From NCBI RefSeq assembly GCF_000262465.1, contig NZ_CM001489.1, positions 7,229,436 through 7,293,435 on the forward strand: DNA of 64,000 bases, given 5' to 3'. The position numbers and the translations under genes are program-made. Position 1 is the first letter of the stretch, and every line of letters starts with the position of its first letter. Shown piece by piece: positions 8,516 to 17,416 of this stretch. Origin of the DNA: Frankia sp. QA3. GTDB lineage: Bacteria; Actinomycetota; Actinomycetes; Frankiales; Frankiaceae. The notes under the pieces are model-generated. The model had not been told where the DNA came from, searched no databases, and worked only from the letters and a program-made list of their open reading frames with translations.

Positions 8516-9286
8516 TCAGGCCGGTGGGATCGAGGCCGGTGACGCGAGATTCGCCTCACCGCGCCGGCAGGCGAGCCGGTCGTGGGCGCGGTGGAAGGCG
8601 CGGTCGACCAGGGCGAGCAGCAGCACGGCGAAGATCGTGCCGGCCACGACGTCGCTCGGCCAGTGCACCCCGAGGTACACCCGGGTCGAGCCGATGGCCG
8701 TGACGACCACGCACGAGACGGCGACGCTCGCCCGCCAGGCCCGCACCGACGACGTGTACAGCGAGATCACGATCGGGACCATGCCCCACAGCGCCGCGGC
8801 GGCCATCACGTGACCGCACGGGAAGGACGGGCCGACCCCGGCGACCATCCGGTCGATGTCCGGCCGCGGCCGGTCGATCAGGGCCTTCGCGGTGAACTCG
8901 ACCAGCGGCCGCAGGGCGGTGACGGCGAGCACGGTGGCGCCGACCGTCCGGCACCGCGCCCAGGCGACCAGCCCGAGCAGCGGGCCGAGGGTGTAGACGG
9001 CCCGGGAGCTGCCGAGGAACGACAGACGCCGGACGATCCAGTCCAGCGTGCCGGTGCGATGGGCGATGACCCAGGACTCGATCGGGGAGTCGAGATGGCG
9101 GACGACGAACCCGTTCGCCCAGTGCACGGTCACGGCCATCACGGCCAGGATCGCGGCGAGCAGGGCCAGGCGGCGCCAGCCCGGGACGAGCACCGGGGCG
9201 GCCGAGGTCGGGACGTGGCGGCGGCCCTCGAGGAAGGCCGGGGCCGACTGACGGGGGGACGCGAGGACTTCAGGCGTGACAGTCAT
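8516..9286 (-). CDS. PAP2-family membrane phosphatase
   Basis: A 256-residue protein with about six hydrophobic helices. The three phosphatase motifs are visible: KALIDRPRP (motif 1), FPCGHVMAAA (motif 2, Cys in place of the usual Ser next to the catalytic His) and TRVYLGVHWPSDVVAG (motif 3, with the nucleophilic His and the Asp). The family removes phosphate from lipid phosphates such as undecaprenyl or phosphatidylglycerol phosphates on the outer leaflet. The start is ATG 9286. It ends 58 bp upstream of the PEP-utilising enzyme gene on the same strand, so co-transcription is possible. Confidence 0.88.
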   Translation of the reverse strand: MTVTPEVLASPRQSAPAFLEGRRHVPTSAAPVLVPGWRRLALLAAILAVMAVTVHWANGFVVRHLDSPIESWVIAHRTGTLDWIVRRLSFLGSSRAVYTLGPLLGLVAWARCRTVGATVLAVTALRPLVEFTAKALIDRPRPDIDRMVAGVGPSFPCGHVMAAAALWGMVPIVISLYTSSVRAWRASVAVSCVVVTAIGSTRVYLGVHWPSDVVAGTIFAVLLLALVDRAFHRAHDRLACRRGEANLASPASIPPA

Positions 9287-9411
9287 TAGCACAACAGCGT
9301 ATAAGTCCGTCTTCTGGGGTAGTCGGCTGCGGGTTGCCCGCCGGACTCGCCGCCCGCGCCAGTGCACCGTCGGTGACGGACATACCGGCGCATTCTTGGA
9401 ATTCCCATGGT

Positions 9412-10416
9412 TCAGTCCCAGGACCGCGGCCGGTGCAGGTCCACCGGCAGGCGCGTCCGATCGTTGCCCAGCGAGCTGTTGATCTGTTCCTGGGTCAGTC
9501 CCTCGACTCCGGTGAGATCCGCGCCCTGCAGTGTGGCACCGATGAGGATGGCGTCGTCCAACCGCACGCGGATGAAGGTGTACCGGTCCGGCCAGGCGGT
9601 CAGTTTCGCCCCGCCCAGCCGGGCGCCGCGCAGATCGGCGCCGGACAGCCTGGCCCCGGCCAGGTTCGCCACGAGCAGCGCGGCCCGGCTGAGGTCGGCG
9701 CGGGCGAGCATCGCCCCGGCGAGGTTCGCGCCCTCCAGCCGAGCGCCGGTGAGATCGGCGTCGGCCAGCCACACCCCGGCCAGGTTCGCGTAGTCGAGGC
9801 GGAGCCCGGCCAGGCTCGCGGGGCCGGTCAGGTCGGCTCCGTTGAGGTCGGCGCGGTCGACCCCGCGGCGCTCGGGCAGGCGGGCGAGGACCTGGACCGC
9901 GGCCCGCAGATCGGCGGCGAACCGCACCGGGGCGACGCCGTCGTCCTGCGTTCCCCGGCCGGCGCCGGCGTCGGCCGGCGGGGTGGGGGCACGCAGGGCC
10001 GGGTCTGCGCTGCGCCGGCGGATGAACGCGGACAGGACCGCGACGACGGTCCGCTGGTCCGCCGGGGAGTCGGTGGCGATGCGTTCGAGCGCGAAGATGC
10101 CGCCGAGGCGGATCGTCTCGTCGTCCGCGCCGAGCTGCGTGACGGCCAGGCTGTAGAGCTCGCGGACGTGGGTGTTCTCGTTCGACCGGCGAGTCTCGGC
10201 GAGGGCGACCAGGCCGCCGACGACCGCGACCATCGCCGCGGCGGCGGTGAGCAGCCCCGACTGCAGCGAGGCCCGGGCGTCGGCCTGATCGGCCGGCCGA
10301 TAGACCGCGGGCGGCACCAGCCACACCGCGATCAGGGCGCCGGCCGCCCCGGCCGTGGCGACCGCCACCCCGACCCACAACCAGCGCCGCCCGGACTGCC
10401 CCCCGCCGACCGCCAT
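9412..10416 (-). CDS. Membrane-anchored pentapeptide-repeat protein
   Basis: A 334-residue protein. Two transmembrane helices (about 12-36 and 52-70) are followed by a helical cytosolic segment with ETRRSNENTHVRELYSLAVTQL and GGIFALERIATDS, typical of the actinobacterial family of this architecture. From about residue 188 to 300 it has pentapeptide repeats of the A(D/N)LxX type: ADLNGADLTG, ANLAGVWLADADLTGARLEG and more. These fold into a right-handed quadrilateral helix, usually a protein-interaction surface. The start ATG 10416 lies just before the hydrophobic region. Confidence 0.87.
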   Translation of the reverse strand: MAVGGGQSGRRWLWVGVAVATAGAAGALIAVWLVPPAVYRPADQADARASLQSGLLTAAAAMVAVVGGLVALAETRRSNENTHVRELYSLAVTQLGADDETIRLGGIFALERIATDSPADQRTVVAVLSAFIRRRSADPALRAPTPPADAGAGRGTQDDGVAPVRFAADLRAAVQVLARLPERRGVDRADLNGADLTGPASLAGLRLDYANLAGVWLADADLTGARLEGANLAGAMLARADLSRAALLVANLAGARLSGADLRGARLGGAKLTAWPDRYTFIRVRLDDAILIGATLQGADLTGVEGLTQEQINSSLGNDRTRLPVDLHRPRSWD

Positions 10417-10454
10417 GGCAGAAGTTGTATGCCATCACCCGTCCGTCGGGCTCC

Positions 10455-10491
10455 GCGGGCCGGTGCGGTCAGTCGCGCACCGGTCGCCCGC
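10455..10491 (-). terminator. Hairpin after the SDR gene
   Basis: A 13-bp stem is formed by GCGGGC+CGGTGCG (10455-10467) and CGCACCG...GCCCGC (10476-10491, one 3-nt bulge) with an 8-nt loop. It follows the stop of the SDR gene on the minus strand and precedes the next minus-strand gene. No T-run follows, which is normal for intrinsic-like terminators in high-GC actinomycetes. Confidence 0.5.
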
Positions 10492-10512
10492 GGCGGCCGC
10501 CCGGGGCGGCGG

Positions 10513-11259
10513 TCAGTCCCACATGAGACCGCCGTCGATGAGCAGGGAGTGGCCGGTGATGAACCCGGCCTCGTCGGAGAGCAGGTAGGCGACCGAGCCG
10601 GCGACCTCCTCCGGGGTGCCGACGCGCCCCACCGGGGTGAGCGAGGCCCACTCCGCCTGCTGCTCGGGGCCGTAGCCGGCCAGCCCCTCGGTGAGGATCG
10701 TGCCCGGGCACACCGCGTTGACGCGGATGTTGCGCCGCGCGTACTGCAGCGCCGCGTTCTTCGTCAGGCCGACCACGCCGTGCTTGGCGGCGGTGTACCC
10801 GGCCATCGACGGCGCGTTCTTCACCCCGGCGTTGGAGGCCATGTTCACGATCCGGCCGTGCCCGGCGGCGACCATGTGGCCGAGCTCGGCGCGCATGCAG
10901 AGGAACACGCCCCGCAGGTCCACCCCGAGAACCCGGTCCCAGTCCTCGATCGGAAGCAGGTGAAGGTCCGTCGGGGCGTGCGCGACGCCGGCGTTGTTCA
11001 CCGCCATGTCCAGGCCGCCGAGCACCGAGACTGCGGTGTCGAACAGCTCGGTGACGCTGGCGGGGTCGGCGACGTTGGCCGCGACGAAGCTCGCCTTGCC
11101 GCCCTGGTCGGAGATCCGCTGGACGGTCTCCTGGCCGCCCTTCTCGTCGATGTCGGAGACCACGACCTGGGCGCCGTCGGCCGCCAGCCGCAGCGAGACC
11201 GCGCGGCCCAGACCCGAACCCGCACCCGTGACGACGACACCCGCTCCATCGAATGACAT
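10513..11259 (-). CDS. Short-chain dehydrogenase/reductase (SDR)
   Basis: A 248-residue classical SDR. It shows the dinucleotide site TGAGSGLGRA, the VNNAGVAHA motif, a catalytic serine in NMASNAG and the YxxxK pair YTAAK, then RVNAVCPGTILTEGL and the C-terminal SLLIDGGLMWD. These enzymes interconvert a secondary alcohol and ketone with NAD(P)H. ATG 11259 follows GAGGGGG at a good distance and leaves only two residues before the fold; an in-frame ATG at 11298 is less likely. The substrate is unknown; the sequence resembles 3-hydroxybutyrate or 3-oxoacyl type members. Confidence 0.88.
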   Translation of the reverse strand: MSFDGAGVVVTGAGSGLGRAVSLRLAADGAQVVVSDIDEKGGQETVQRISDQGGKASFVAANVADPASVTELFDTAVSVLGGLDMAVNNAGVAHAPTDLHLLPIEDWDRVLGVDLRGVFLCMRAELGHMVAAGHGRIVNMASNAGVKNAPSMAGYTAAKHGVVGLTKNAALQYARRNIRVNAVCPGTILTEGLAGYGPEQQAEWASLTPVGRVGTPEEVAGSVAYLLSDEAGFITGHSLLIDGGLMWD

Positions 11260-11346
11260 GGCAACCCCCTCGTGAACGTTGTTGTCCTGCAGATTCATCC
11301 TGCTCGCAAAGGGCGCACCTACCCGTTCGGGCCATGGTCTGTCTGC

Positions 11347-12369
11347 TCACACCAACGACCCGGGCGCGGCCGGTTCGTCGCCGTCCGGCGCGGGCGGGCG
11401 GCCGGTGGGCAGCAGGCGGGGGATCGCCCGCACGTAGACGATCATGCCGAGGACCTCGACGAGGGTCTGGGTGACGACGGCGGCGGCGGCGATCGCGAAC
11501 CGGTCGGGCAGCGACAGGGCCAGCGGCAGCACGACGAGGGAGTTGCGGGTGGCGCCGGTGAACACCACCGCCCGGGCGGCGGGGACGTCGAGGCGGAACA
11601 GCCGGGCCACGCCGAGCCCGGCAACGGCCATCACGACCAGGAAGGTCACGTACGCGGGCACGACGGCGACCACGTCGGCGAGGTCGTCGTCGATCTTCGG
11701 GACCTGCGAGGCGACGACCGTGACCAGGACGACGACCATGAGCGGCACCATCGCCGTCCCGGCCGCCCCGGCGAACGCCGCGCCCGCGGGCCGGCGGGCG
11801 GCCCACGCCTGCGCGGCCCAGGCCAGCGCGAGCGGGACGACGATGAGCCCGACGAACGCCGCGAGGAACGGGTCGACCTCCACGACGTCGGCGAGCCCCG
11901 GGCCGAGAAAGGCCAGCAGGAACACCGGCAGCAGCAGCATCTGCGCGGCCAGCAGCACCGGCGTCACGGCCAGCAGCGCGCCGGCGCGGGCGCCCGCGAG
12001 CCCGCTGAACACGATGACGTAGTCGACGCACGGGCACAGCAGGACGAGCAGCACGCCGAGCCGCACGGCCCGCTCGTCGGGCAGCAACGGCAGCAGCGCG
12101 GCGACGACGCCCGGCACGACGACGAAGTTGACGGTGAGCACCGCCGCGAGGAACCGCCCCGCCCGCAGCGAGTGCACCAGCTCGGCCGCCGGTACCTGCA
12201 GGAACGTCACGAACAGCAACGCCCCGAGCGCCGGGTTGATCGCATGCTCCAACCCCGGCCCGCCCCCGGGCGCGGCAAGGCCCGCGACCGCCCCGCCCGA
12301 GATGGCGACCAGATAGATCGGCACCTGCCACCGCTCCAGCGCCCCGGCGACCCGCTCTCTCCAAGCCAT
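11347..12369 (-). CDS. BASS/ACR3-superfamily transporter (arsenic resistance protein-like)
   Basis: About 340 residues with ten hydrophobic helices. The helix with LLCPCVDYVIVFS has the cysteine-containing position conserved in the arsenite exporter family ACR3, and FTGATRNSLVVLPLALS matches the conserved helix of the bile acid/arsenite superfamily. ACR3 members export arsenite; related BASS proteins carry organic anions with sodium. No arsR or arsC gene is nearby, so arsenite is a family-based guess. The start at ATG 12369 is uncertain because GAGG abuts it; ATG 12438 is in frame upstream. Confidence 0.72.
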   Translation of the reverse strand: MAWRERVAGALERWQVPIYLVAISGGAVAGLAAPGGGPGLEHAINPALGALLFVTFLQVPAAELVHSLRAGRFLAAVLTVNFVVVPGVVAALLPLLPDERAVRLGVLLVLLCPCVDYVIVFSGLAGARAGALLAVTPVLLAAQMLLLPVFLLAFLGPGLADVVEVDPFLAAFVGLIVVPLALAWAAQAWAARRPAGAAFAGAAGTAMVPLMVVVLVTVVASQVPKIDDDLADVVAVVPAYVTFLVVMAVAGLGVARLFRLDVPAARAVVFTGATRNSLVVLPLALSLPDRFAIAAAAVVTQTLVEVLGMIVYVRAIPRLLPTGRPPAPDGDEPAAPGSLV

Positions 12370-12501
12370 CCTCGTCCCGTCATCTCCGCTCTCCCCCTGG
12401 CCCGGGCCGAGGTCGGTCGGCGCCAGTCCTGGCCACATGGCGGCCGGCAGGTGCCGGAGACCAATCCCGGTTCGTCGCCTGCCGGAACCGTCACCAGCTT
12501 T

Positions 12502-12578
12502 CCGGCCAGATTGCGGCCAGATCGTGCCGAGGCTTAGCCACGGTTTCAGGGCCGGAAACCGCGACTAGCCCTCGGCAC
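12502..12578 (+). repeat. Dispersed hairpin element, copy 1
   Basis: An imperfect palindrome with 24-nt arms (12524-12547 and 12555-12578, 20 of 24 pairing) around a 7-nt loop, beginning GTGCCGAGG and ending CCTCGGCAC. The preceding CCGGCCAGATTGCGGCCAGAT is part of the element, because the same order recurs in reverse orientation at 40146-40220. It lies in the otherwise empty 340-bp gap between the transporter gene and kdpD. It could be a REP/MITE-like element or a transcription terminator that has spread. Confidence 0.7.
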
Positions 12579-12710
12579 GGCTCCGTGCGCGAATGATCAC
12601 ATAAGGACATGAAGGATGCGGTAGCCGGTAGGGCGCACCGAACCCCGAGGCGCTCCCCGCCGCCCGATCAGATCCCCTCGGCCACTGACCCCACGTAGGA
12701 CTCACCCGTC

Positions 12711-15293
12711 TCAGGCCAGGTCGTCGACGGGCGTCGGCGGGTGGAGGGGTGGCCGCGGCTCCGCCTCGTCGAGGGCGGCCAGCGACGGCGGCGGCTCGGC
12801 GGCGGGCAGGCTGACGACCATCGTCAGGCCGCCGCCGGGGGTGTCCTCCGGGGTGAGCGTGCCGTTCATCGCCTCGGTCAGACCGCGCGACAGGGCGAGC
12901 CCGAGGCCGACGCCAATGGTGTTGTCCCGGTCGCCGAGCCGTTGGAACGGCTGGAAGACCTGGTCGCGATGGGCGGCGGGGATGCCGGGGCCGTGGTCGA
13001 CCACGCGCAGCTCCACCCGGTCGGCGAGGCTGCTCGCGGTGATCACCGGGGGGTGCCCGGCCGGGGCGTGGCGCAGGGCGTTGCCGACGAGGTTCACCAG
13101 CACCCGTTCCAGCAGCGCCGGGTCGGCGTCGATCGTCGGCAGGTCGTCGGGGATGCGGATGGGGATGCGCCGCGCGGGCGGGCCGAGCTCGTCGAGCGCG
13201 TGCGGGACGACGTCGTCGAGCCCGATCGGGCGGGGGAACACGCTCAGCGCCCCGGCCTGCAACCGGGACATGTCCAGCAGGTTCTCCACCAGGCGGGTGA
13301 GCCGGTCGAGGGACTCCTCCGCGGTGGCCAGCAGCTCGCCCTGCTCGTCCTGGCTGAGCACGGCGTCGGCGGAACGCAGGCCGGTGACGGCGGCCTTGGC
13401 GGCGGCGAGCGGAGTGCGCAGGTCGTGGCTGACGGCGGCGAGCAGCGCGGCGCGGACCCGGTCGGCCTGGGCGATCGGCGCGGCCCGCGCGGCGGCCTCG
13501 GCCAGGCGGCGCTGTTCGAGGGCGACGGCGGCCTGGGCGGCGAAGGCGGCGAGGATGCGGCGGTCCGCGGCCGGCAGCGGCCGTCCGGTCAGCGCGAGGG
13601 CGAGGGTGTCGCCGACCGGGACGTCCACCGCGCCGTCCTCGGGCCGCGCGCACGGGTCCGGGCCGACGCTGAGCACGGCCCGCCAGCCGTCGCCGTCGCG
13701 TTCGAACAGGGTCGCCGACGTCATGGCGAACGTCTCCCGGGCCCGGTCGAGCAGCGCGGGCAGCGCGTCCTCGCCGCGCAGCACGCTGCCGGCGAGCACT
13801 GACAGCGTCGCCGCCTCCGCGGAGGCACGCACGGCCTGGCCGTAGCGGCGGGCGGAGAGGTCGACGACCCGGCTGACCATCGTCCCGACCAGGACGAAGC
13901 CGGCCAGGGCGAAAGCGTTGTCGCCCGCGGCGACCGACCAGTGGTGCAGCGGCGGGGTGAAGTAGTAGTTGAGTAGCAGGCCGCTGCCCAGCGCGCACAG
14001 CAGCGCCGGCCAGAAACCGCCGATCAGCGCCACCGTCACCACGATGATCAGGTAGCCGAGGATCTCGATGGACAGGTTGGCGGGGCCTCGGGCCTGCACG
14101 AGCACCGCCGTCAGGGCGGGGACGAGGGCGAGGGTCAGGAGTGTGGCGATGATCCGGCGGCGCGGCGCCAGCCCGCTGCGGACCCGCGGCAGCCGCCAGC
14201 CGGTGCCCGCCTCGGCGTGGGTGACCATGTGCACGTCGATCGGGCCGGACAGGTTCGTCGTGGTAACGCCGATGCCGGGGCTGAGGACCCGGGCGAGCCG
14301 GCCGCGGCGGCTGGCGCCCAGGACGAGCTGGGTGGCGTTCTCGGCGCGGGCGAAGTCGAGCAGCGCCGTCGGCACGTCGTCGCCGATCACCTGGTGGAAG
14401 CTGCCGCCGAGGCTGTCGACGAGCCCCCGCTGCCCGGCCAGGGCCGCGGGGTCCGCGCCGGTGAGCCCGTCGGAGCGGGCGACGTGCACGGCGAGCAGCT
14501 CCGCGCCCTTGGTGCGCGAGGCGATCCGGGCCGCCCGCCGGATCAGGGTCTCGCCCTCCGGGCCGCCGGTGAGCGCGACGACGACCCGCTCACGGGTCTC
14601 CCAGGTCCCCCCGATGCGATGCTCGGCCCGGTACCGGTCGAGCTGGTCGTCGACCTTGCCGGCCAGCCACAGCAGGGCCAGTTCGCGCAGGGCGGTGAGG
14701 TTGCCGGGGCGGAAGTAGTTGGCCAGCGCGGCGTCGACCTTGTCCGGGGCGTAGACGTTGCCGTGGGCCATCCGCCGCCGCAGCGCCTCGGGGGCCATGT
14801 CGACGAGCTCGACCTGGCTGGCCTCGCGGACCACCGCGTCGGGCACGGTCTCCCGCTGCGCCACCCCGGTGATCGTCTCGACGACGTCGTTGAGCGACTC
14901 CAGGTGTTGGACGTTGACGGTGGAGATGACGTCGATGCCGGCGGCGAGCAGCTCCTGGACGTCCTGCCAGCGCTTGTCGTGGCGGCTGCCGGGGACGTTG
15001 GTGTGGGCGAGCTCGTCGACGACCGCCACCGCGGGGCGCCGGGCCAGCACCGCGTCGAGGTCCATCTCGGTGAAGGTGACGCCGCGATGTTCGGCGAAGC
15101 GGCGGGGGACCACCTCCAGCCCGTCGAGCATCGCCGCGGTGCGCCGGCGCCCGTGGGTCTCGACGAGACCGACGACGACGTCGGTGCCCCGGTCGCGGCG
15201 GCGCCGGGCCTCGTCGAGCGCGGCGTAGGTCTTGCCCACCCCGGGCGCCGCCCCCAGGTAGATGCGCAGTGTTCCGCGTGGCACGCCACCCAT
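12711..15293 (-). CDS. kdpD: Osmosensitive K+ channel histidine kinase KdpD
   Basis: An 860-residue sensor kinase (E. coli KdpD is 894). The N-terminal KdpD domain has Walker A GAAPGVGKT and Walker-B-like VVDELAHTNVPGSRH. It is followed by a USP-like domain (VVALTGGPEGETLIRRAARI), four transmembrane helices (about 385-490), a GAF-like region, the HisKA box SHDLRTPL and HATPase motifs NLVGNALRHAP, DHGPGIP and GVGLGLALSRGL. It senses K+ limitation or ionic strength and phosphorylates KdpE. Unusually, kdpD stands alone and divergent from the kdpFABCE unit, so kinase and regulator come from different transcripts. The start is ATG 15293. Confidence 0.96.
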   Translation of the reverse strand: MGGVPRGTLRIYLGAAPGVGKTYAALDEARRRRDRGTDVVVGLVETHGRRRTAAMLDGLEVVPRRFAEHRGVTFTEMDLDAVLARRPAVAVVDELAHTNVPGSRHDKRWQDVQELLAAGIDVISTVNVQHLESLNDVVETITGVAQRETVPDAVVREASQVELVDMAPEALRRRMAHGNVYAPDKVDAALANYFRPGNLTALRELALLWLAGKVDDQLDRYRAEHRIGGTWETRERVVVALTGGPEGETLIRRAARIASRTKGAELLAVHVARSDGLTGADPAALAGQRGLVDSLGGSFHQVIGDDVPTALLDFARAENATQLVLGASRRGRLARVLSPGIGVTTTNLSGPIDVHMVTHAEAGTGWRLPRVRSGLAPRRRIIATLLTLALVPALTAVLVQARGPANLSIEILGYLIIVVTVALIGGFWPALLCALGSGLLLNYYFTPPLHHWSVAAGDNAFALAGFVLVGTMVSRVVDLSARRYGQAVRASAEAATLSVLAGSVLRGEDALPALLDRARETFAMTSATLFERDGDGWRAVLSVGPDPCARPEDGAVDVPVGDTLALALTGRPLPAADRRILAAFAAQAAVALEQRRLAEAAARAAPIAQADRVRAALLAAVSHDLRTPLAAAKAAVTGLRSADAVLSQDEQGELLATAEESLDRLTRLVENLLDMSRLQAGALSVFPRPIGLDDVVPHALDELGPPARRIPIRIPDDLPTIDADPALLERVLVNLVGNALRHAPAGHPPVITASSLADRVELRVVDHGPGIPAAHRDQVFQPFQRLGDRDNTIGVGLGLALSRGLTEAMNGTLTPEDTPGGGLTMVVSLPAAEPPPSLAALDEAEPRPPLHPPTPVDDLA

Positions 15294-15366
15294 GGTGCGC
15301 CTGTCCGGGCTGTGCGGGAACCATCCGAAGGTCGGGACAGACCGTTTTTCCTTGATCGGTGTTAGT

Positions 15367-15400
15367 GGGCCGTGAGAAATGGCTGCCGGGCCGTGAGAAA
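15367..15400. promoter_or_regulatory. Two 13-bp direct repeats, candidate KdpE operator
   Basis: GGGCCGTGAGAAA occurs perfectly at 15367-15379 and 15388-15400. The 21-bp centre spacing equals two helical turns, as expected for tandem binding by an OmpR-type dimer on one DNA face. The repeats lie between divergent kdpD and the kdpF-A-B-C-E unit, about 70 bp before the first start codon. KdpE binding is inferred. Confidence 0.55.
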
Positions 15401-15471
15401 CGTGTGAGCGATCGCCCTTTTCGGTTTTCGTCGCGCTTTACTGGGCCCCTACCGGGATGAAGGAGGGGCGC

Positions 15472-15555
15472 GTGCTCGACGTGGTGTACGTCCTGCTGAC
15501 GCTGGGATGTTTCGCGCTGTTGGCGCTGGTGCTGCGAGGGGTCGAAAGACTGTGA
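15472..15555 (+). CDS. 27-residue transmembrane microprotein at the head of the kdp operon
   Basis: GTG 15472 follows AAGGAGGGG (15460-15467). The product begins VLDVVYVLLTLGCFALL and ends LRGVERL: a single hydrophobic helix with a basic C-terminal cap. Its stop overlaps the kdpF start (GTGA, 15552-15555), so translation is coupled. It is distinct from KdpF, which follows. It may be a second small subunit or a regulator of the Kdp pump. ATG 15457 is in frame but would place the ribosome site inside the gene. Confidence 0.7.
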   Translation: MLDVVYVLLTLGCFALLALVLRGVERL

Positions 15556-15641
15556 ACGCGGAGAATATCGCCGGACTGGTGCTGTCGATCGCACTCGGGA
15601 TATTCATCGTCGCGGCGCTGCTGTTCCCGGAGCGGTTCTGA
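15552..15641 (+). CDS. kdpF: KdpF, small stabilising subunit of the K+-ATPase
   Basis: A 29-residue single-helix peptide with the usual KdpF shape: polar start NAENIAGLV, hydrophobic core and the conserved end LLFPERF. KdpF stabilises the KdpABC complex in the membrane. The GTG start overlaps the upstream microprotein stop, and its TGA shares one base with the kdpA ATG at 15641. Confidence 0.9.
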   Translation: MNAENIAGLVLSIALGIFIVAALLFPERF

Positions 15642-17416
15642 TGTCGACGTCCGTTGCCGGCGTCCTCGCCGTGGCGCTGCTGGTCGCCGCGCTCTGGGTC
15701 ACCTACCGCCCGTTCGGCGACCACCTGTACCGGGTTTTCACCACCGAGCGGCACCTGCGGGTCGAGCGGGCGATCTACCGGCTGACCGGGGTGAACCCCG
15801 ACGCGGGCCAGCGCTGGGGGGTCTACGCCCGCAGCGTGCTGGCGTTCTCGCTGGTCAGCGTGCTGCTGCTGTACCTGCTCCAGCGCATCCAGGGGCATCT
15901 GCCGCTGAACCTCGGATTCGACGCGGTGGGGCCGGCGCTGGCCTGGAACACCGCGGTGAGCTTCACGACGAACACCGACTGGCAGGCGTATTCCGGCGAG
16001 GCGACCATGGGCCACCTCGTGCAGATGACGGGCCTGGCCGTGCAGAACTTCGCCTCGGCGGCCGTTGGCATCGCGGTCGCGGTGGCGGTGGTCCGCGGCT
16101 TCGCGCGGCGCCGGTCGCCGGTCGCCTCGGGCAGGCCAGGCAGGCCAGGCAGGCCAGGCGGGCCAGGCAGGCCAGGCGGGGCGGAGGGGCAGGGCGCCGG
16201 CAGTCGGGACGACCTGGTCGGCACCGGTGACGAGATCGGCAACTTCTGGGTCGACCTCACCCGGACGGTGGTCCGGATCCTGCTGCCGGTCTGCGTGCTC
16301 GCGGCCATCGTCCTCATCGCCGGCGGGGCGATCCAGAACCTGCACGGCAACCGGGTGGTGTCCACGCTGGCCGGCGGCCATCAGGCGATCACCGGCGGGC
16401 CGGTCGCCAGCCAGGAGGCCATCAAGGACTTCGGCACCAACGGCGGCGGCTTCTACAACGTCAACTCGGCGCATCCGTTCGAGAACCCGACGTCGTGGAC
16501 GAACCTGGTCGAGATCTACCTGCTGCTCGCGATCGGCTTCTCGCTGCCGCGCACCTTCGGCCGGATGGTCGGCGACCGCCGCCAGGGCCTGGCGATCGTC
16601 GCGGTCATGGCGGTGCTCGCCCTCGGCAGCTTCGCGGTGAACGCCGCCTTCCAGACCGCGCACCACGGGACGGTGCCGGTCGCGGTCGGCGCGGCGACGG
16701 AGGGCACGGAAACCCGGTTCGGCGTGCCCGACTCGGCATTGTTCGCCAGCGGGACGACGCTCACCTCCACCGGCTCCGTCAATTCCTTCCACGATTCCTA
16801 CACGAGCCTCGGCGGCGCCACCCTGCTGTTCAACATGATGCTCGGCGAGGTCGCACCCGGCGGCACCGGATCCGGCCTCTACGGAATGCTCGTGCTGGCC
16901 GTCGTCACCGTGTTCGTCGCCGGGTTGATGATCGGGCGAACACCCGAGTACCTCGGGAAGAAGATAGGTTCCCGGGAGATCAAGTTCGCCTCGCTGTACT
17001 TCCTGACCAGCCCGGCGATCGCCCTGCTCGGCACGGGGATCGCGATGGGCCTGCCCGGCGAGCGCGCCGGCATGCTCAACTCCGGTCCGCACGGGCTGTC
17101 CGAGGTGCTTTACGCGTTCACCTCGGCGGCGAACAACAACGGTTCGGCGTTCGCCGGCATCACGGTGAACACGACCTGGTACAACACCGCGCTGGGCCTG
17201 GCGATGCTCTTCGGCCGGCTGCTGCCGATGCTGTTCGTGCTCGGGATGGCCGGCTCCCTCGCCCGCCAGCACCCGGTCCCGGTGACCGCGGGCACGCTGC
17301 CGACGCACCGGCCCCAGTTCGCCGGGATGCTCGGCGCCATCGCCGTGATCATCGTCGCGCTGACGTTCTTCCCGGCGCTCGCCCTCGGCCCGCTCGCGGA
17401 AGGGATCCACCGTTGA
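15641..17416 (+). CDS. kdpA: Potassium-transporting ATPase subunit KdpA
   Basis: A 591-residue K+-selective channel-like subunit. Selectivity-filter-type segments are visible (SFTTNTDWQAY, FGTNGGGFYNVNSAHPFENP, TSAANNNGSAFAG), as expected for the four pore loops. The loop after the third helices carries an expansion of a 9-bp repeat (from 16130) giving GRPGRPGRPGGPGRPGG, absent from typical KdpA and still in frame. It starts at ATG 15641 and is followed by kdpB with a TTGA overlap. Confidence 0.97.
   Translation: MSTSVAGVLAVALLVAALWVTYRPFGDHLYRVFTTERHLRVERAIYRLTGVNPDAGQRWGVYARSVLAFSLVSVLLLYLLQRIQGHLPLNLGFDAVGPALAWNTAVSFTTNTDWQAYSGEATMGHLVQMTGLAVQNFASAAVGIAVAVAVVRGFARRRSPVASGRPGRPGRPGGPGRPGGAEGQGAGSRDDLVGTGDEIGNFWVDLTRTVVRILLPVCVLAAIVLIAGGAIQNLHGNRVVSTLAGGHQAITGGPVASQEAIKDFGTNGGGFYNVNSAHPFENPTSWTNLVEIYLLLAIGFSLPRTFGRMVGDRRQGLAIVAVMAVLALGSFAVNAAFQTAHHGTVPVAVGAATEGTETRFGVPDSALFASGTTLTSTGSVNSFHDSYTSLGGATLLFNMMLGEVAPGGTGSGLYGMLVLAVVTVFVAGLMIGRTPEYLGKKIGSREIKFASLYFLTSPAIALLGTGIAMGLPGERAGMLNSGPHGLSEVLYAFTSAANNNGSAFAGITVNTTWYNTALGLAMLFGRLLPMLFVLGMAGSLARQHPVPVTAGTLPTHRPQFAGMLGAIAVIIVALTFFPALALGPLAEGIHR

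Noticed and set aside
9334..11256. 640-codon plus-strand frame over the pentapeptide and SDR genes
   Set aside because: Composition is typical shadow sequence (Arg/Gly/Asp/His-rich) and the minus-strand genes carry clear domains.
15449..17410. 653-codon minus-strand frame opposite kdpA
   Set aside because: Charged low-complexity antisense translation; kdpA is unambiguous.
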